This document shows, one piece after another, positions 32,928-42,416 of a stretch of 64,000 nt of DNA. The translations under genes and the position numbers were made by a program. The first letter of the stretch is position 1; each line of letters starts with the position of its first letter. Location: positions 372,001-436,000 of the forward strand of contig NZ_LMID01000012.1 in assembly GCF_001428605.1 (NCBI RefSeq), written 5' to 3'. The DNA comes from Sphingomonas sp. Root720. GTDB lineage: Bacteria > Pseudomonadota > Alphaproteobacteria > Sphingomonadales > Sphingomonadaceae. The notes under the pieces are model-generated. The model made no database searches and was not told the origin of the DNA. It was given only the letters and a program-made list of their open reading frames with translations.

Positions 32928-35525
32928 CTATGCCAGGCTCTTCGACACCTGCTCGAACACGTCCTTCGACAGGCCCGGCGTATCGAGCATCCGCTGCAGC
33001 TGCGCCTTCATCAGCGCCGCGCGGGGTTCGTCGAAGCGGCGCCAGCGGCCGAGCGGGGGCACGAGCTTGGCGGCGGTCTGCGGGTTGAGGCCGTCGACCT
33101 TCAGCAGCATGTCGGCGAGGAAGCGGTAGCCGCGCCCGCCCGCCTCGTGGAAGATCAGCTGGTTGCCCGACATCGCGCCGACCAGCGAGCGCAGCCGGTT
33201 GGGGTTGCCGATCGTGAAGTCGGGGTGACGCGCCAGTTCCTCGACCCGGTCGAGCGTGTCGGGCCGGATCGAGAAGGCCTGGGTCGAGAACCATTTGTCG
33301 AGCACGAGGCCATTGTCGCGGAAGCGGTCGTAAAAGGCCGCGATCGCCACGTCGCGCTCGGCCGCCATGCTGTTCGCCAGCACGCCGAAGGCGCCCTGAC
33401 GGTCGGTCATGTTGTCGGCCGCGCTGAACTGGCGCAGCGCGATCCCGGCGGCATCGTCGGCGCCGCTCGCCATGATGAAGCCCAGCGCGATCGTGCGCAG
33501 CCGCCGCGCGCCCTTCGCCTGCGGGGACAGTTCGAAGCGGTTGGCCTTGCTCCGCTCATAGGCGTCGCGCCACTCATCCTCGAGATCCCGGCCCAGATCG
33601 CGGCGCAGCGCCTCGCGGGCGCGGTGGATCGCGACCGGGTCGACCACCGTCATCTGGTCGCCGATGAAGGCTTCGGACGGCAGCAGCATCGTCTCGCCGA
33701 TGAAGGCCGAATCGAGCCGGGGATCGGTCAGCGTGTTGCGCACCGCCTCGATCACCGGGCCATGGTCGGCCTGGCCGGTCGCGACTGCGCCGACCAGCGT
33801 GTCGACCATCAGCTGCTGCATCGCCTCGTAGCGGGCGAAGGGATCGTCGTCATGCGCGGACAGGAAGGCGAGGTCGGCGACCGAGCGGTCCGAATCGATG
33901 ACGACGGGAGCCGAGAAGCCGCGGTTGATCGACAGCACCGGGCGTTCGGCGATGCCTTCGAACAGGATCTCGCACCGCTCGCTGTCGAGCACCACCAGCC
34001 GCTCGCTCTCGAGCGGCTTGGCCGACAGCTCGCCGAACAGCGATATCTTGAGCGGGATCGGCATCGGCTGCTTCTCGGGCTGGCCCGGGGTCGGCGGCAC
34101 CGTCTGCTCGAGGGTGAGCAGCGCGCGGCCGCCCGCCGGCTCGTGGCTCAGCGCGGCGCGGACGCGCGGGGTGCCCGCCTGCGAATACCACAGGCGGAAC
34201 TGCGCCAGGTCGGCGCCGCTCGCCTCCTCCATCGCCAGCACGAAATCCTCGCAGGTCGCGGCGGTGCCGTCGTGGCGGGCGAAGTAGAGATCGCAGCCGG
34301 CGCGGAATTTCTGCGGCCCCAACATGGTGTGGAGCATGCGGACGATCTCCGCGCCCTTGTTGTAGACGGTGGCGGTGTAGAAGTTCGACACCTCCATATA
34401 GCTTTCGGGACGGATCGGATGCGCCAGCGGCCCGGCGTCCTCGGGAAACTGCGCGGCGCGCAGCAGCCGGACGTCCTCGATCCGCTTGACCGCGGCCGAT
34501 CCCTGGTCGGCGGTGAAGCTCTGGTCGCGGAAGACGGTGAAGCCCTCCTTCAGCGACAGCTGGAACCAGTCGCGGCAGGTGACCCGGTTGCCCGACCAGT
34601 TGTGGAAATACTCATGCGCGACCACGCCCGCGACGCCGTCATAGTCGATGTCGGTCGCGGTCTCCGGATCGGCCAGGATGTAGCGCGAGTTGAAGATGTT
34701 GAGGCTCTTGTTCTCCATCGCGCCGAAGTTGAAGTCGGCCACCGCGACGATGTTGAACTCGCCCAGGTCATATTCGAGGCCGTAGACCTTCTCGTCCCAT
34801 GCCATCGACGCCTTGAGCGCCGCCATCGCATGCTCGGTCTTGGGCAGGTCCTTCTCCACCACCCAGATCGCCAGCTTCACCGGACGGCCGCTCTTGGTCG
34901 TGAAGCTGTCGACATTGGCGGCAAGGTTGGCGGCGACCAGCGCGAACAGGTAGCTCGGCTTCGGAAAGGGATCGGTCCATTCGGCGAAGTGGCGGCCGCC
35001 GTCGAGCTCGCCGCTCGCGGTCTTGTCGCCGTTCGACAACAGCACCGGGAAGCGCGCCTTGTCGGCTTCCATCCGCACCGTGTAGCGGCTCAGCACATCG
35101 GGCCGGTCGATGAAGAACATCATCCGGCGGAAGCCCTCGGGCTCGCACTGGGTGCACAGGTTGCCGCCCGACGCGTAGAGCCCCATCAGCTGCGAATTGG
35201 CCTCGGGCGAGATCTCGACCCGCGTCTCGATCCGGTGCGCGTCGCCCGGCAGGTCGATCAGCAGGTCCGGCCCGTCCATCCGCCAGGAATCGGCCTGCGT
35301 CTCGCCGTCGATCAGCACCTGCAGCGGGACCAGCCCGTCGCCGTGGAGGCGCAGCGGCCGGTTGTGGCTGCCGTTGCGGGTGACGTCGAGCCGGCCGGTC
35401 ACCTGCGTCCTCGCCGGATCGAGCAGGAATTCGAGATGGACGTCGGGCATCAGCCAGTCGGGCCTGCGATAGTCCTCGCGGCGGATGACGGGCGGATTGG
35501 CGGCGGCGGATTGAGCGTCGAGCAT
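32928..35525 (-). CDS. pepN: Aminopeptidase N (M1 family)
   Basis: Zinc aminopeptidase degrading peptides from the N-terminus in the cytoplasm. 865 residues, as for E. coli-type PepN. Exopeptidase motif FNFGAMENKSLNIF near residue 250 and zinc site HEYFHNWSGNRVTC...SLKEG (HExxH-18-E) near 290 are intact, followed by the C-terminal helical domain ending VFEQVSKSLA. Single gene, divergent from the NAD-dependent epimerase gene by 72 bp. Confidence 0.96.
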   Translation of the reverse strand: MLDAQSAAANPPVIRREDYRRPDWLMPDVHLEFLLDPARTQVTGRLDVTRNGSHNRPLRLHGDGLVPLQVLIDGETQADSWRMDGPDLLIDLPGDAHRIETRVEISPEANSQLMGLYASGGNLCTQCEPEGFRRMMFFIDRPDVLSRYTVRMEADKARFPVLLSNGDKTASGELDGGRHFAEWTDPFPKPSYLFALVAANLAANVDSFTTKSGRPVKLAIWVVEKDLPKTEHAMAALKASMAWDEKVYGLEYDLGEFNIVAVADFNFGAMENKSLNIFNSRYILADPETATDIDYDGVAGVVAHEYFHNWSGNRVTCRDWFQLSLKEGFTVFRDQSFTADQGSAAVKRIEDVRLLRAAQFPEDAGPLAHPIRPESYMEVSNFYTATVYNKGAEIVRMLHTMLGPQKFRAGCDLYFARHDGTAATCEDFVLAMEEASGADLAQFRLWYSQAGTPRVRAALSHEPAGGRALLTLEQTVPPTPGQPEKQPMPIPLKISLFGELSAKPLESERLVVLDSERCEILFEGIAERPVLSINRGFSAPVVIDSDRSVADLAFLSAHDDDPFARYEAMQQLMVDTLVGAVATGQADHGPVIEAVRNTLTDPRLDSAFIGETMLLPSEAFIGDQMTVVDPVAIHRAREALRRDLGRDLEDEWRDAYERSKANRFELSPQAKGARRLRTIALGFIMASGADDAAGIALRQFSAADNMTDRQGAFGVLANSMAAERDVAIAAFYDRFRDNGLVLDKWFSTQAFSIRPDTLDRVEELARHPDFTIGNPNRLRSLVGAMSGNQLIFHEAGGRGYRFLADMLLKVDGLNPQTAAKLVPPLGRWRRFDEPRAALMKAQLQRMLDTPGLSKDVFEQVSKSLA

Positions 35526-35597
35526 GGCCTCGATCTAGTCCTCTCGCTGGTCAGAAACAATGCTGGCTGCGGCCGCGAAGCCGGTTAAACCGGCCGG

Positions 35598-36383
35598 ATG
35601 GCACGTCTTCTGGTCTTCGGCCCCGGCTATACAGCATCGCACATCATGATCGCGGCGCAAGACCGGGAATTCGTGGTCGAAACGATCGGCCGTGCGGCGA
35701 TTGCGGACGAGGCGGGCGTCGCCGCCGCGATCGGCCGGGCGACCCACATCCTGTCCTCGGTCCCGCCCGACGGCGACGGCGATCCCGTGCTGGCGCGCCA
35801 TGGACGGGCGATCGCCGAGTCGGGCGCCCGCTGGATCGGCTATCTCTCCTCCTCGGGGGTCTATGGCGACACCGGCGGCGCCTGGGTCGACGAGGGATCG
35901 CCGATCGGCACCGGCCGCCGCACCGCGCGCGCCGCCGCCGACCTGGCCTGGCAGGCGCTGCACCCCGCGGTCCGCGTCTTCCGGCTGCCCGGAATCTACG
36001 GTCCCGGCCGCTCGCCGCTCGATCGGGTGCGCGGCGGACAGGCACATCGGATCGACCTGCCCGGGCAGGTGTTCAGCCGGGTGCATGTCGACGACATCGT
36101 CGGCGGGGTGCTCGCCAGCGTCGATCGCGGCCCGGCGGGAGTCTTCAACCTCGCCGACGACCGGCCGGCGAGCCAGAATGCGGTGATCGAGGCGGCATGC
36201 GAGCTGCTCGGCGTGGCGCCGCCGCCATTGCTGCCGCTGGAGGAGGCCGGGCTGTCGGCCGCCGCGCGCGCCTTCTACGGCGAGAATCGCCGGGTCGCGA
36301 ACGGTCGGGCGAAGCGGCTGCTCGGCTGGACGCCGCGCCATCCCGACCATCGCGCGGGGCTGCGGGCGTTGCTGGGCCGCTAG
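35598..36383 (+). CDS. NAD(P)-dependent epimerase/SDR family protein (YeeZ-like)
   Basis: Extended-type short-chain dehydrogenase fold, 261 residues. Nucleotide loop near the start is LLVFGPGYTASHI, followed by GYLSSSGVYGDTGG (Ser and Tyr of the active site), FRLPGIYGPGRSPLDR and the C-terminal VHVDDIVGGVLAS. Substrate not known. Its TAG stop is formed by the first bases of the two-hairpin repeat that follows, the mirror situation of msrB. Confidence 0.85.
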   Translation: MARLLVFGPGYTASHIMIAAQDREFVVETIGRAAIADEAGVAAAIGRATHILSSVPPDGDGDPVLARHGRAIAESGARWIGYLSSSGVYGDTGGAWVDEGSPIGTGRRTARAAADLAWQALHPAVRVFRLPGIYGPGRSPLDRVRGGQAHRIDLPGQVFSRVHVDDIVGGVLASVDRGPAGVFNLADDRPASQNAVIEAACELLGVAPPPLLPLEEAGLSAAARAFYGENRRVANGRAKRLLGWTPRHPDHRAGLRALLGR

Positions 36384-36483
36384 AGCAGCTGATCTGATTG
36401 CATCAGATCGTCTGCCATAACGTGTTGTTTTGCCACGATTTCTGCGGCGGCAGATGTTTCCATCTGCCTCGAAACCGCTCCAG
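36380..36483 (-). repeat. ~105-bp two-hairpin interspersed element, copy B
   Basis: Inverted relative to copy A at 1161-1267; read on the minus strand it begins CTGGAGCGGTTTCGAGGCAG and ends CAGATCAGCTGCTCTAG. The hairpin GGCAGATG-GAAA-CATCTGCC is unchanged, and the second is longer here (GATCTGATGCAATCAGATC). The ends differ more than the middle. Lies between two convergent genes and supplies the upstream gene's stop codon. Confidence 0.75.
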
Positions 36484-36496
36484 TCCCGGTCAGGAC

Positions 36497-37858
36497 CTAC
36501 AGCGCCGCCAGCTCGATCGCCGTCACCGCGACCAGCGGCGCGACCGCCAGCGCCCAGCGCCACCGGGGCAAGGCGGGCCGCTCGGCGAGCACGAAGCAGA
36601 GGCCGGCCATCGCCGCCAGCATCGTCCAGAGATTGTAGCGCAGGTCGGGAGCGACGCTGACCAGCGCATAGGCGCCGCCATAGGCCAGCGCCGAGACCGC
36701 CAGCGCGACGACGATCCGGCGCTGCCGCAGCCCCGATGCCACGATCAGCAATCCGACGGCGACCGCGAGCCAGCTCGCCGGGCGGCCGAGCGGCGAGACG
36801 GCCATAGCCCGCGCCGCGCCGACGACGATGCGGGTGCCGGTGTCGGGGGTGAACTCCAGCCCGTAGCCGTTGGCGGCGCTCATCATGTAGACCGCGTCGT
36901 CGGGCACCGCCGGCACCGCGAGCCGCCAGTTCCAGTTGAGATGGGCGAGGCGGTGGCGCGCCCAGGCGTCGGGCGCGGCGATGATCGCGTTGAGCCAGAT
37001 GCCGACCGGGCTGTCGCCGCTGCGCCGGGCATGGGCCTCCAGCCCGTCCTCGGCGGCAGCGCAGACATCCTCGTCGCGAGCGCCGTAGAGGCGCGGGTCG
37101 TAGCAGTGGCGGGTCAGCGCCCGGATGCGCGCCGGGTCCATGCCGGGATAGCCGCTCGGCCCGCCCTCGGCGACGATCCCCGCCAGGTCGAAATTGACCA
37201 GCGACAGGATCGGCCGCGCATGATGCGGCCGCAGCATCGCCTTGTTGAGCGTCCAGCTCGCCGCCAGCAGCAACAGCAGCGCGCCTGTAGCGGTCGCTAC
37301 AAAAGTCATGGGACGGCGCAGCCAGCCGGCCGGCGCCGCCAGCATCAGCAGCGGCAGAGCGGCGAACAGCCCGTTGATCCGGATCGCGCCCGCCAGCAGG
37401 ATCAGCGGCAGCGCGATCCATCCGGCCAGGCGTGCCCCCTGCTCGCGCCAGGCGAGCAGCACCGCCGCCATCAGCAGCAGGCAGGCCATCAGCGGATCCT
37501 TGAGGACCGCGCCAACCTGTCCGAACGGGATCGGCGCCAGCGCGACCAGGACCGGCAGCGCCGCCGCGCCCCAGCCGTGGCGCCGCCGCAGCAGCTCCGC
37601 GAGCAACCCGGTGGCGCCCCAGTAGAGCGCGACGTCGAGCAACAGGAAGCCTGCCCCGCCCGGCGCGACACGGAGGAGCTGGCGCCAGATCCAGGCGGTG
37701 ACCGGCGGATGCCAGTCGTCATAGATCCCGCTGACCGCCTGGCCGTACTGGACGACGCTGTCGGGGGTGATCACCCCCCAGCGAAACGCCCCGAGCTGGA
37801 GGAAGGCGAGCAGGACGCACAGCGCCGCGATGAACAGGCCGGGACGACGTTCGATCAT
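36497..37858 (-). CDS. Polytopic membrane protein, GT-C glycosyltransferase-like
   Basis: 453 residues with about ten hydrophobic segments. The topology and the first large loop containing DSVVQYGQAVSGIYDDWHPP recall GT-C lipid-dependent glycosyltransferases, where acidic residues near the first loop are catalytic. A second soluble loop (about 225-300) is rich in Asp, Arg and His. No named family is certain. Its neighbours include a polysaccharide synthase fusion, which fits an envelope-glycan role, but this is inference. Confidence 0.6.
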   Translation of the reverse strand: MIERRPGLFIAALCVLLAFLQLGAFRWGVITPDSVVQYGQAVSGIYDDWHPPVTAWIWRQLLRVAPGGAGFLLLDVALYWGATGLLAELLRRRHGWGAAALPVLVALAPIPFGQVGAVLKDPLMACLLLMAAVLLAWREQGARLAGWIALPLILLAGAIRINGLFAALPLLMLAAPAGWLRRPMTFVATATGALLLLLAASWTLNKAMLRPHHARPILSLVNFDLAGIVAEGGPSGYPGMDPARIRALTRHCYDPRLYGARDEDVCAAAEDGLEAHARRSGDSPVGIWLNAIIAAPDAWARHRLAHLNWNWRLAVPAVPDDAVYMMSAANGYGLEFTPDTGTRIVVGAARAMAVSPLGRPASWLAVAVGLLIVASGLRQRRIVVALAVSALAYGGAYALVSVAPDLRYNLWTMLAAMAGLCFVLAERPALPRWRWALAVAPLVAVTAIELAAL

Positions 37859-37900
37859 GGCCGGGCGACTGCCGCCCCATCCCCCATCGCCATCGCCCGC

Positions 37901-38200
37901 TTATCCGCCCTTTTCGCCGAAGGCCGGCATCTTTTGGCCGACCGGCTCGTGGCCGGCGAACAAAGCGTCGAGCCGGCGGCGGAGCGAGCCTTCATATTCG
38001 CGGCGATCGATCGCCTGCGGGCAGGACAGCATCAGGTCGCCGCAGATCGCATCCTTGATCCGGTCGACCGCGGCATCGTCGAGCACGCCGGCGCGGTGAA
38101 GCTCGAGCATCAGCTGAACCATCCCGGCGGCGGTCGCCTGCGCCCTGATCCCGAGTAGGTCGAGCGTCTCGCGGAGCTTGCGCGTATCGGAAGTGTCCAT
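37901..38200 (-). CDS. Small conserved cytoplasmic protein of unknown function
   Basis: 99 residues, soluble and mainly helical: KLRETLDLLGIRAQATAAG, VQLMLELHRAGVLDDAAVDR, KDAICGDLMLSCPQAIDRRE. It has two cysteines and no signal peptide. AGGAG before the ATG at 38200 supports the start. It lies 44 bp downstream of the GH18-deacetylase-glycosyltransferase gene on the same strand and could be co-transcribed with it. Family not recognised. Confidence 0.65.
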   Translation of the reverse strand: MDTSDTRKLRETLDLLGIRAQATAAGMVQLMLELHRAGVLDDAAVDRIKDAICGDLMLSCPQAIDRREYEGSLRRRLDALFAGHEPVGQKMPAFGEKGG

Positions 38201-38244
38201 GGCCTTGTCTCCTCTCCTGTTCGACGTCGATGCTACGCCCCGGT

Positions 38245-41200
38245 TCAGCCCGCCGCCACCCGTCCCGAACGTTCGAGCTTGCCCCAGCCGACCCGGGGTC
38301 CGCGCAGTGCCTGCGCCAGCGCCTTCAGCACGACATAATACATGATCTGGCGATAGCCGATCCGCTGCGGGATCAGCAGCCACAGCAGCCGCCATTTCTC
38401 GCGCCGTTCGAGCGCGAAGGCGATGAAGGCGGCGAGCAGGTCGATCGCGGTGAAGATCAGCCAATAGGCCAGCATCCGGTCGATGTCGGTGCTGCTCTGC
38501 GCCCAGCCATGCGCCTGCACCTCGAACCAGGTCGCGACGAGGCTGACGATCAGCGCCAGGTCGATCACCGGCGAGATCGCGGCGAGCAGGATCTGGAACA
38601 GCACTGCCTGCGGCAGGCCGATGCGGGCGAGGCCGCGCGGCTGGCCGCTCGCCATCACCCGGCGGTGCTTCCACAGGCACTGGAGGGTGCCGAAGGCCCA
38701 GCGGAAGCGCTGCTTGGCGAGCGCGCGGACGCTTTCGGGCGCCTCGGTCCAGGCGACGGCATATTGGTCGTAGTCGACCTTCCAGCCGGCGCGCTGGATC
38801 GCGATCGTCAGGTCCTGGTCCTCGGCGAGGGTGTCGGGCGGATAGCCGCCGACCGCGCGGATCGCGGCCAGCCGCCAGGCGCCGACCGCGCCGGGCACCA
38901 CCGTCATCGCGTCGAGCCGGGCGAGCGCGCGCCGTTCCAGATTCTGCGCGGTGATATATTCGAGCGCCTGCCAGCGGGTGACGAGGTTGACCCGGTTGCC
39001 GACCTTGGCGTTGCCAGCGACCGCGCCGAGCGCCGGGTCGTCGAACCAGCGGGCGAGCCGCGCGATCGTCGCCGGCTCGAACTGGGTGTCGGCGTCGAGC
39101 GCGATGACGATGTCGCCCTGCACCAGATCGAGCCCGCGATTGAGCGCACGGGCCTTGCCGCCATTTTCCAGGGTCAGCAGCCGGACCCGCGGCTCGTCGG
39201 CAAAGGTTTCCGCGACGATCGCGCTGGTCCGGTCCTTCGATCCGTCGTCGATGACGATCACCTCGACCCTGACGTCGCGGCTGTCGAGCACGCGCCGGAC
39301 CGAACGCTCGATCACCCGCTCCTCGTTATAGGCGGGGATCAGCACGGTGACGAAGCGGTCGGGGTCGATCGGGGGGAAGACGGTGCGCGCCTCGCGCCGC
39401 GCCTGGACGAGGGCGAGGCCCGACAGCAGGATCGCGCGGGCGATGCCCAGGCTGATCGCGACGATGAACAGCCATTTGATCGCGATGGTGATCCAGCCGA
39501 GGGTGCTGAACAGCGCCAGGTCGGTCTCGGCTGCGAGCCGGTCGCCCTTCGAGATCGGCGGGTTGACCGTGGCCGGCGCCAAGCCCGCCAGCGCCGATAC
39601 CGGCACCAGCCGATAGCCCCGCGCGCGCAACTCGCGGATGATCACCGGCAGCGCGGCGACGGTCTGCGCCCGGTCCCCGCCCGAATCGTGAAGCAGGACG
39701 ATGTTGCCCGAAAATTCCTCGCTGCCGTTCTCGACCCCGTCGATCGTCCGCTGGACGATCTCGTCGACGCCGGGCCGCTTCCAGTCGTCGGGGTCGACAT
39801 GGAGGCCGACCGACAGATAGCCACGCCGCTGCGCCTCCTCGACCGGCACGATCTCGTCGGCGGTGGTCGGCTCGGCGTCGCCGAAATAGGGCGCACGGAA
39901 CAGCCGCAGCGAACGGCCGGTATAGGCCTGGAACAGCCGCTGGTTGGCATTGAGCTCAAGCGCGGTCTGCGCGGCGGTCGCCTGGGCGAGATTGGGGTGG
40001 GTATAGGTATGGCTACCCACCTCATGCCCCTCGGCGACCAGCCGTTCGAGCAGCGACCGCTGGGTCAGCGCGTTCTCGCCGACGATGAAGAAGGTCGCGG
40101 AGACCTTCTCCGCCTTGAGGATGTCGAGGATCCTGGGCGTCCAGACCGGATCGGGGCCGTCGTCGAAGGTGAGCGCGACGAGCTTCGGACGATAGCCGGT
40201 GCGCTGGATCTGATAGGGGGTCGGCAGCCGGTCGAAGCGGACGGCGGTGATCGTGCCGCTGCGGTCGGTGGCGACGGTGCGGTGGCCCGGTACCGGCACT
40301 GCACCGATTCGCAATATCTCGCCCGACCCCTCGATATCGACGGTGTTGCCGGCCGGAATCTGCTCGATCGCCTGCGCGGAGGGCGGGCGGCGCCCCCCGC
40401 CCGACCGGCGCCCGAACATCGTCCAGATCGACGGATCCTCGGTCCCCAGCCGCCACAGCCCGACCTGGTTGAGACCGAGCGAGCGCAGCGCCGCGATCTG
40501 GCCGTGCATCGCCGCGGCGTCGAGCAACCAGATGTCGTGGCGCACCCCGCCTTCGAGATAGGAGAAGCTGCTGTTGCCGCTGGCCGGATCGAAGCGCGGC
40601 ACGACTCCGCTCTCTTTGGCGGCCAGCCAGACATCCTCGACCGAATGGGCGATGGTGTCGCCGCCCGTCTCCCAGTCATAGGCATAGGAACCGAGCGCCA
40701 CCACGACCCGGTCGGACGGCAGCCCCCGTATCGCCCGCGCGACCGAATCGGCGAACCAGGGGCGCGAGGCGATCGGCCCCGGATCGCCGGGCTCCGAATG
40801 CTCGTCATAGGCCATCAGGAACAGCTTGTCGGCGACCCGCGCATAGGCCTTCAGGTCCCAGGCGTCGTCGGCGACCGGCACGGCGATCGCGATCTGCATG
40901 CCGGGCAGGCGCCGGCGCGCCTCGGCCAGGAAGGCGCGATAGGCGGGGTGGGCGTCGGCGGGCAGTTCCTCGAAATCGAAGAAGACCCCGCTTGCCTGGT
41001 TCTCGGCCAACAGCGTGGCGACCCGGTCGAGCGTCGCGCCGCGCGCCTTCGGGTCCCGGAGCAACGCGGCGATGCCGGGGCCGTCCCAGCTACCCTCCAG
41101 CGCGTTCTGGATCATCGGCATCAGCCTGGGCCGATGGCGGGCATGGCTGATGATCGCCTTCCCGCGCGCATCGGCGAAGCTGGTGACCTTATGGTCGGGC

Positions 41201-41601
41201 CCGGTGATCGAGATCCAGCCGGGGATCAGCCAGTCGATGTCGTCGACATGGCGCGCCAGCGAGGCGGCCGAGGCGTCATCCCACGGCGCGTGGAAGGCAT
41301 AGGCGGTCGGTGCCGCGCCGCGCGCCGGACGGCCGTTCGCCAGCAGGTGGCGGAAGTCGCGCCACATGTGGCGGACCTTGCGGGCGCTGGTGCCGACCAG
41401 CGAATGGTCGGCGGCGCGGAGCGGGCCGATGGCGGGCCGTTCGACCTCGAAGGGCAGGGGCGGCTGCGGCGTGACCCTGACGATCGACCCGAAGAAGGCG
41501 GCGGCCGACAGCAGCAGCAGCAGCGCGAAGGCCGCGATCGCCAGGGCGAAGCGGCGGCGCCGCCGTCCCGAGGCATCGTAGAAGATCGGCCGGCCTTCCA
41601 T
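38245..41601 (-). CDS. Trimodular GH18 / polysaccharide deacetylase / GT2 synthase fusion
   Basis: One chain of 1118 residues. A transmembrane helix at 19-40 is followed by a GH18-type barrel (about 95-400, acidic motif FFDFEE at 207-212) and a NodB/CE4 deacetylase domain (472-670; TFDDGPDP, metal His in SHTYTHP). One or two membrane helices (700-735) follow. Next is a processive GT2 domain (748-980; DDGSKD, DADT, AEDQD, QRFRW), then two or three membrane helices (995-1098). It should make a beta-linked N-acetylhexosamine-like polymer in the cytosol and trim and deacetylate it outside. All catalytic motifs look intact. Product not known. Confidence 0.9.
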   Translation of the reverse strand: MEGRPIFYDASGRRRRRFALAIAAFALLLLLSAAAFFGSIVRVTPQPPLPFEVERPAIGPLRAADHSLVGTSARKVRHMWRDFRHLLANGRPARGAAPTAYAFHAPWDDASAASLARHVDDIDWLIPGWISITGPDHKVTSFADARGKAIISHARHRPRLMPMIQNALEGSWDGPGIAALLRDPKARGATLDRVATLLAENQASGVFFDFEELPADAHPAYRAFLAEARRRLPGMQIAIAVPVADDAWDLKAYARVADKLFLMAYDEHSEPGDPGPIASRPWFADSVARAIRGLPSDRVVVALGSYAYDWETGGDTIAHSVEDVWLAAKESGVVPRFDPASGNSSFSYLEGGVRHDIWLLDAAAMHGQIAALRSLGLNQVGLWRLGTEDPSIWTMFGRRSGGGRRPPSAQAIEQIPAGNTVDIEGSGEILRIGAVPVPGHRTVATDRSGTITAVRFDRLPTPYQIQRTGYRPKLVALTFDDGPDPVWTPRILDILKAEKVSATFFIVGENALTQRSLLERLVAEGHEVGSHTYTHPNLAQATAAQTALELNANQRLFQAYTGRSLRLFRAPYFGDAEPTTADEIVPVEEAQRRGYLSVGLHVDPDDWKRPGVDEIVQRTIDGVENGSEEFSGNIVLLHDSGGDRAQTVAALPVIIRELRARGYRLVPVSALAGLAPATVNPPISKGDRLAAETDLALFSTLGWITIAIKWLFIVAISLGIARAILLSGLALVQARREARTVFPPIDPDRFVTVLIPAYNEERVIERSVRRVLDSRDVRVEVIVIDDGSKDRTSAIVAETFADEPRVRLLTLENGGKARALNRGLDLVQGDIVIALDADTQFEPATIARLARWFDDPALGAVAGNAKVGNRVNLVTRWQALEYITAQNLERRALARLDAMTVVPGAVGAWRLAAIRAVGGYPPDTLAEDQDLTIAIQRAGWKVDYDQYAVAWTEAPESVRALAKQRFRWAFGTLQCLWKHRRVMASGQPRGLARIGLPQAVLFQILLAAISPVIDLALIVSLVATWFEVQAHGWAQSSTDIDRMLAYWLIFTAIDLLAAFIAFALERREKWRLLWLLIPQRIGYRQIMYYVVLKALAQALRGPRVGWGKLERSGRVAAG

Positions 41602-41689
41602 GGCACCCCGTCCAGCTTGCTCCGGAACGTACCCGCAACATGGCGGTTGAACCCCAAGGGCGGGGCTTTGACAAGGGAATGCTTTCTGG

Positions 41690-41941
41690 ATGCTGACTGC
41701 CGCGCTTCAATGGTATGGCGCCGTCGCAGGCGCGATCGCCGCACTGATCGTCTCGCTCGACCTCGGCCGCCGCTGGACCGGCTTCGGCTTCGTGATCTTC
41801 GTGACCTCATCGATCACGCTGATCGGCTGGGGTTTCCTGAAACCCGATGCCGAAGGGATCGGTACGCAGAACATCGTCCTGCTCGTGATCAACCTGATCG
41901 GCGTCTATCGCTACCTGATCCGCAAGTCGGCACCCGCATGA
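41690..41941 (+). CDS. Small integral membrane protein of unknown function
   Basis: 83 residues with three hydrophobic helices: LQWYGAVAGAIAALIVSLDL, FGFVIFVTSSITLIGWGF and NIVLLVINLIGVYRYLI, ending in a basic tail RKSAPA. Conserved-looking but not assigned to a family. It diverges from the large fusion gene over 88 bp. Small membrane proteins of this size may act as subunits or stress proteins; nothing identifies the role. Confidence 0.65.
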   Translation: MLTAALQWYGAVAGAIAALIVSLDLGRRWTGFGFVIFVTSSITLIGWGFLKPDAEGIGTQNIVLLVINLIGVYRYLIRKSAPA

Positions 41942-42029
41942 CCGGGTAGCATCGCGTCTCGAGCCCGCGATTCCGGGCTCGCCATCGCGTCGCCGAACGT
42001 TCATGATCGCCGTGCAAGGAGGACGGATC

Positions 42030-42416
42030 ATGGGCGTGCTCGGCTTCGGCGGCTTCTTCTTTCGCGCGGCGGACCCCGAGGGGCTGGCCGCCTGGTACCG
42101 GGACCATCTCGGCGTCGGCGCGGGCTGCGCCGCCGAAGGGACGGGCGAGGCGTCGCCCTGGTTCTGGACGACCGGCGGCGGACCGGTGGTGTTCCAGCCG
42201 TTCAAGGCGGCGACCGACTATTTTCCCGCCGACAAGCAATTCATGCTCAACCTGCGCGTGGCGGGTCTCGATGCGCTGACCGCGAAGCTGCGCGACGCCG
42301 GCATCGCCGTCGAGACGCGTGCCGAATGGGATTCGCCCGAAACCGGCCGCTTCGCCCGCATCCATGATCCCGAAGGCCATGCGATCGAGCTGTGGGAGCC
42401 GCCCGCCGACGCATGA
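42030..42416 (+). CDS. VOC family (glyoxalase/bleomycin resistance-like) protein
   Basis: Vicinal oxygen chelate fold, 128 residues in two beta-alpha-beta units: FGGFFFRAADPEGLAAWYRD at the N-terminus and FARIHDPEGHAIELWEPP at the end, the typical DPxGN/H-x-xELWE signature. Metal ligands are not fully conserved, so its chemistry is open. The ATG at 42030 follows AAGGAGG; the upstream in-frame ATG lacks such a site. It overlaps the next gene by 4 bp (ATGA). Confidence 0.88.
   Translation: MGVLGFGGFFFRAADPEGLAAWYRDHLGVGAGCAAEGTGEASPWFWTTGGGPVVFQPFKAATDYFPADKQFMLNLRVAGLDALTAKLRDAGIAVETRAEWDSPETGRFARIHDPEGHAIELWEPPADA

Noticed and set aside
33147-35588. An 813-codon plus-strand frame opposite pepN
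   Set aside because: Antisense shadow; the M1 peptidase motifs are on the minus strand.
38230-41949. A 1239-codon open frame on the plus strand opposite the trimodular synthase gene
   Set aside because: It is antisense to a protein with clear catalytic motifs, is rich in Arg/Asp/Gly/Pro and has no recognisable domain; long shadow frames are normal at this GC content.
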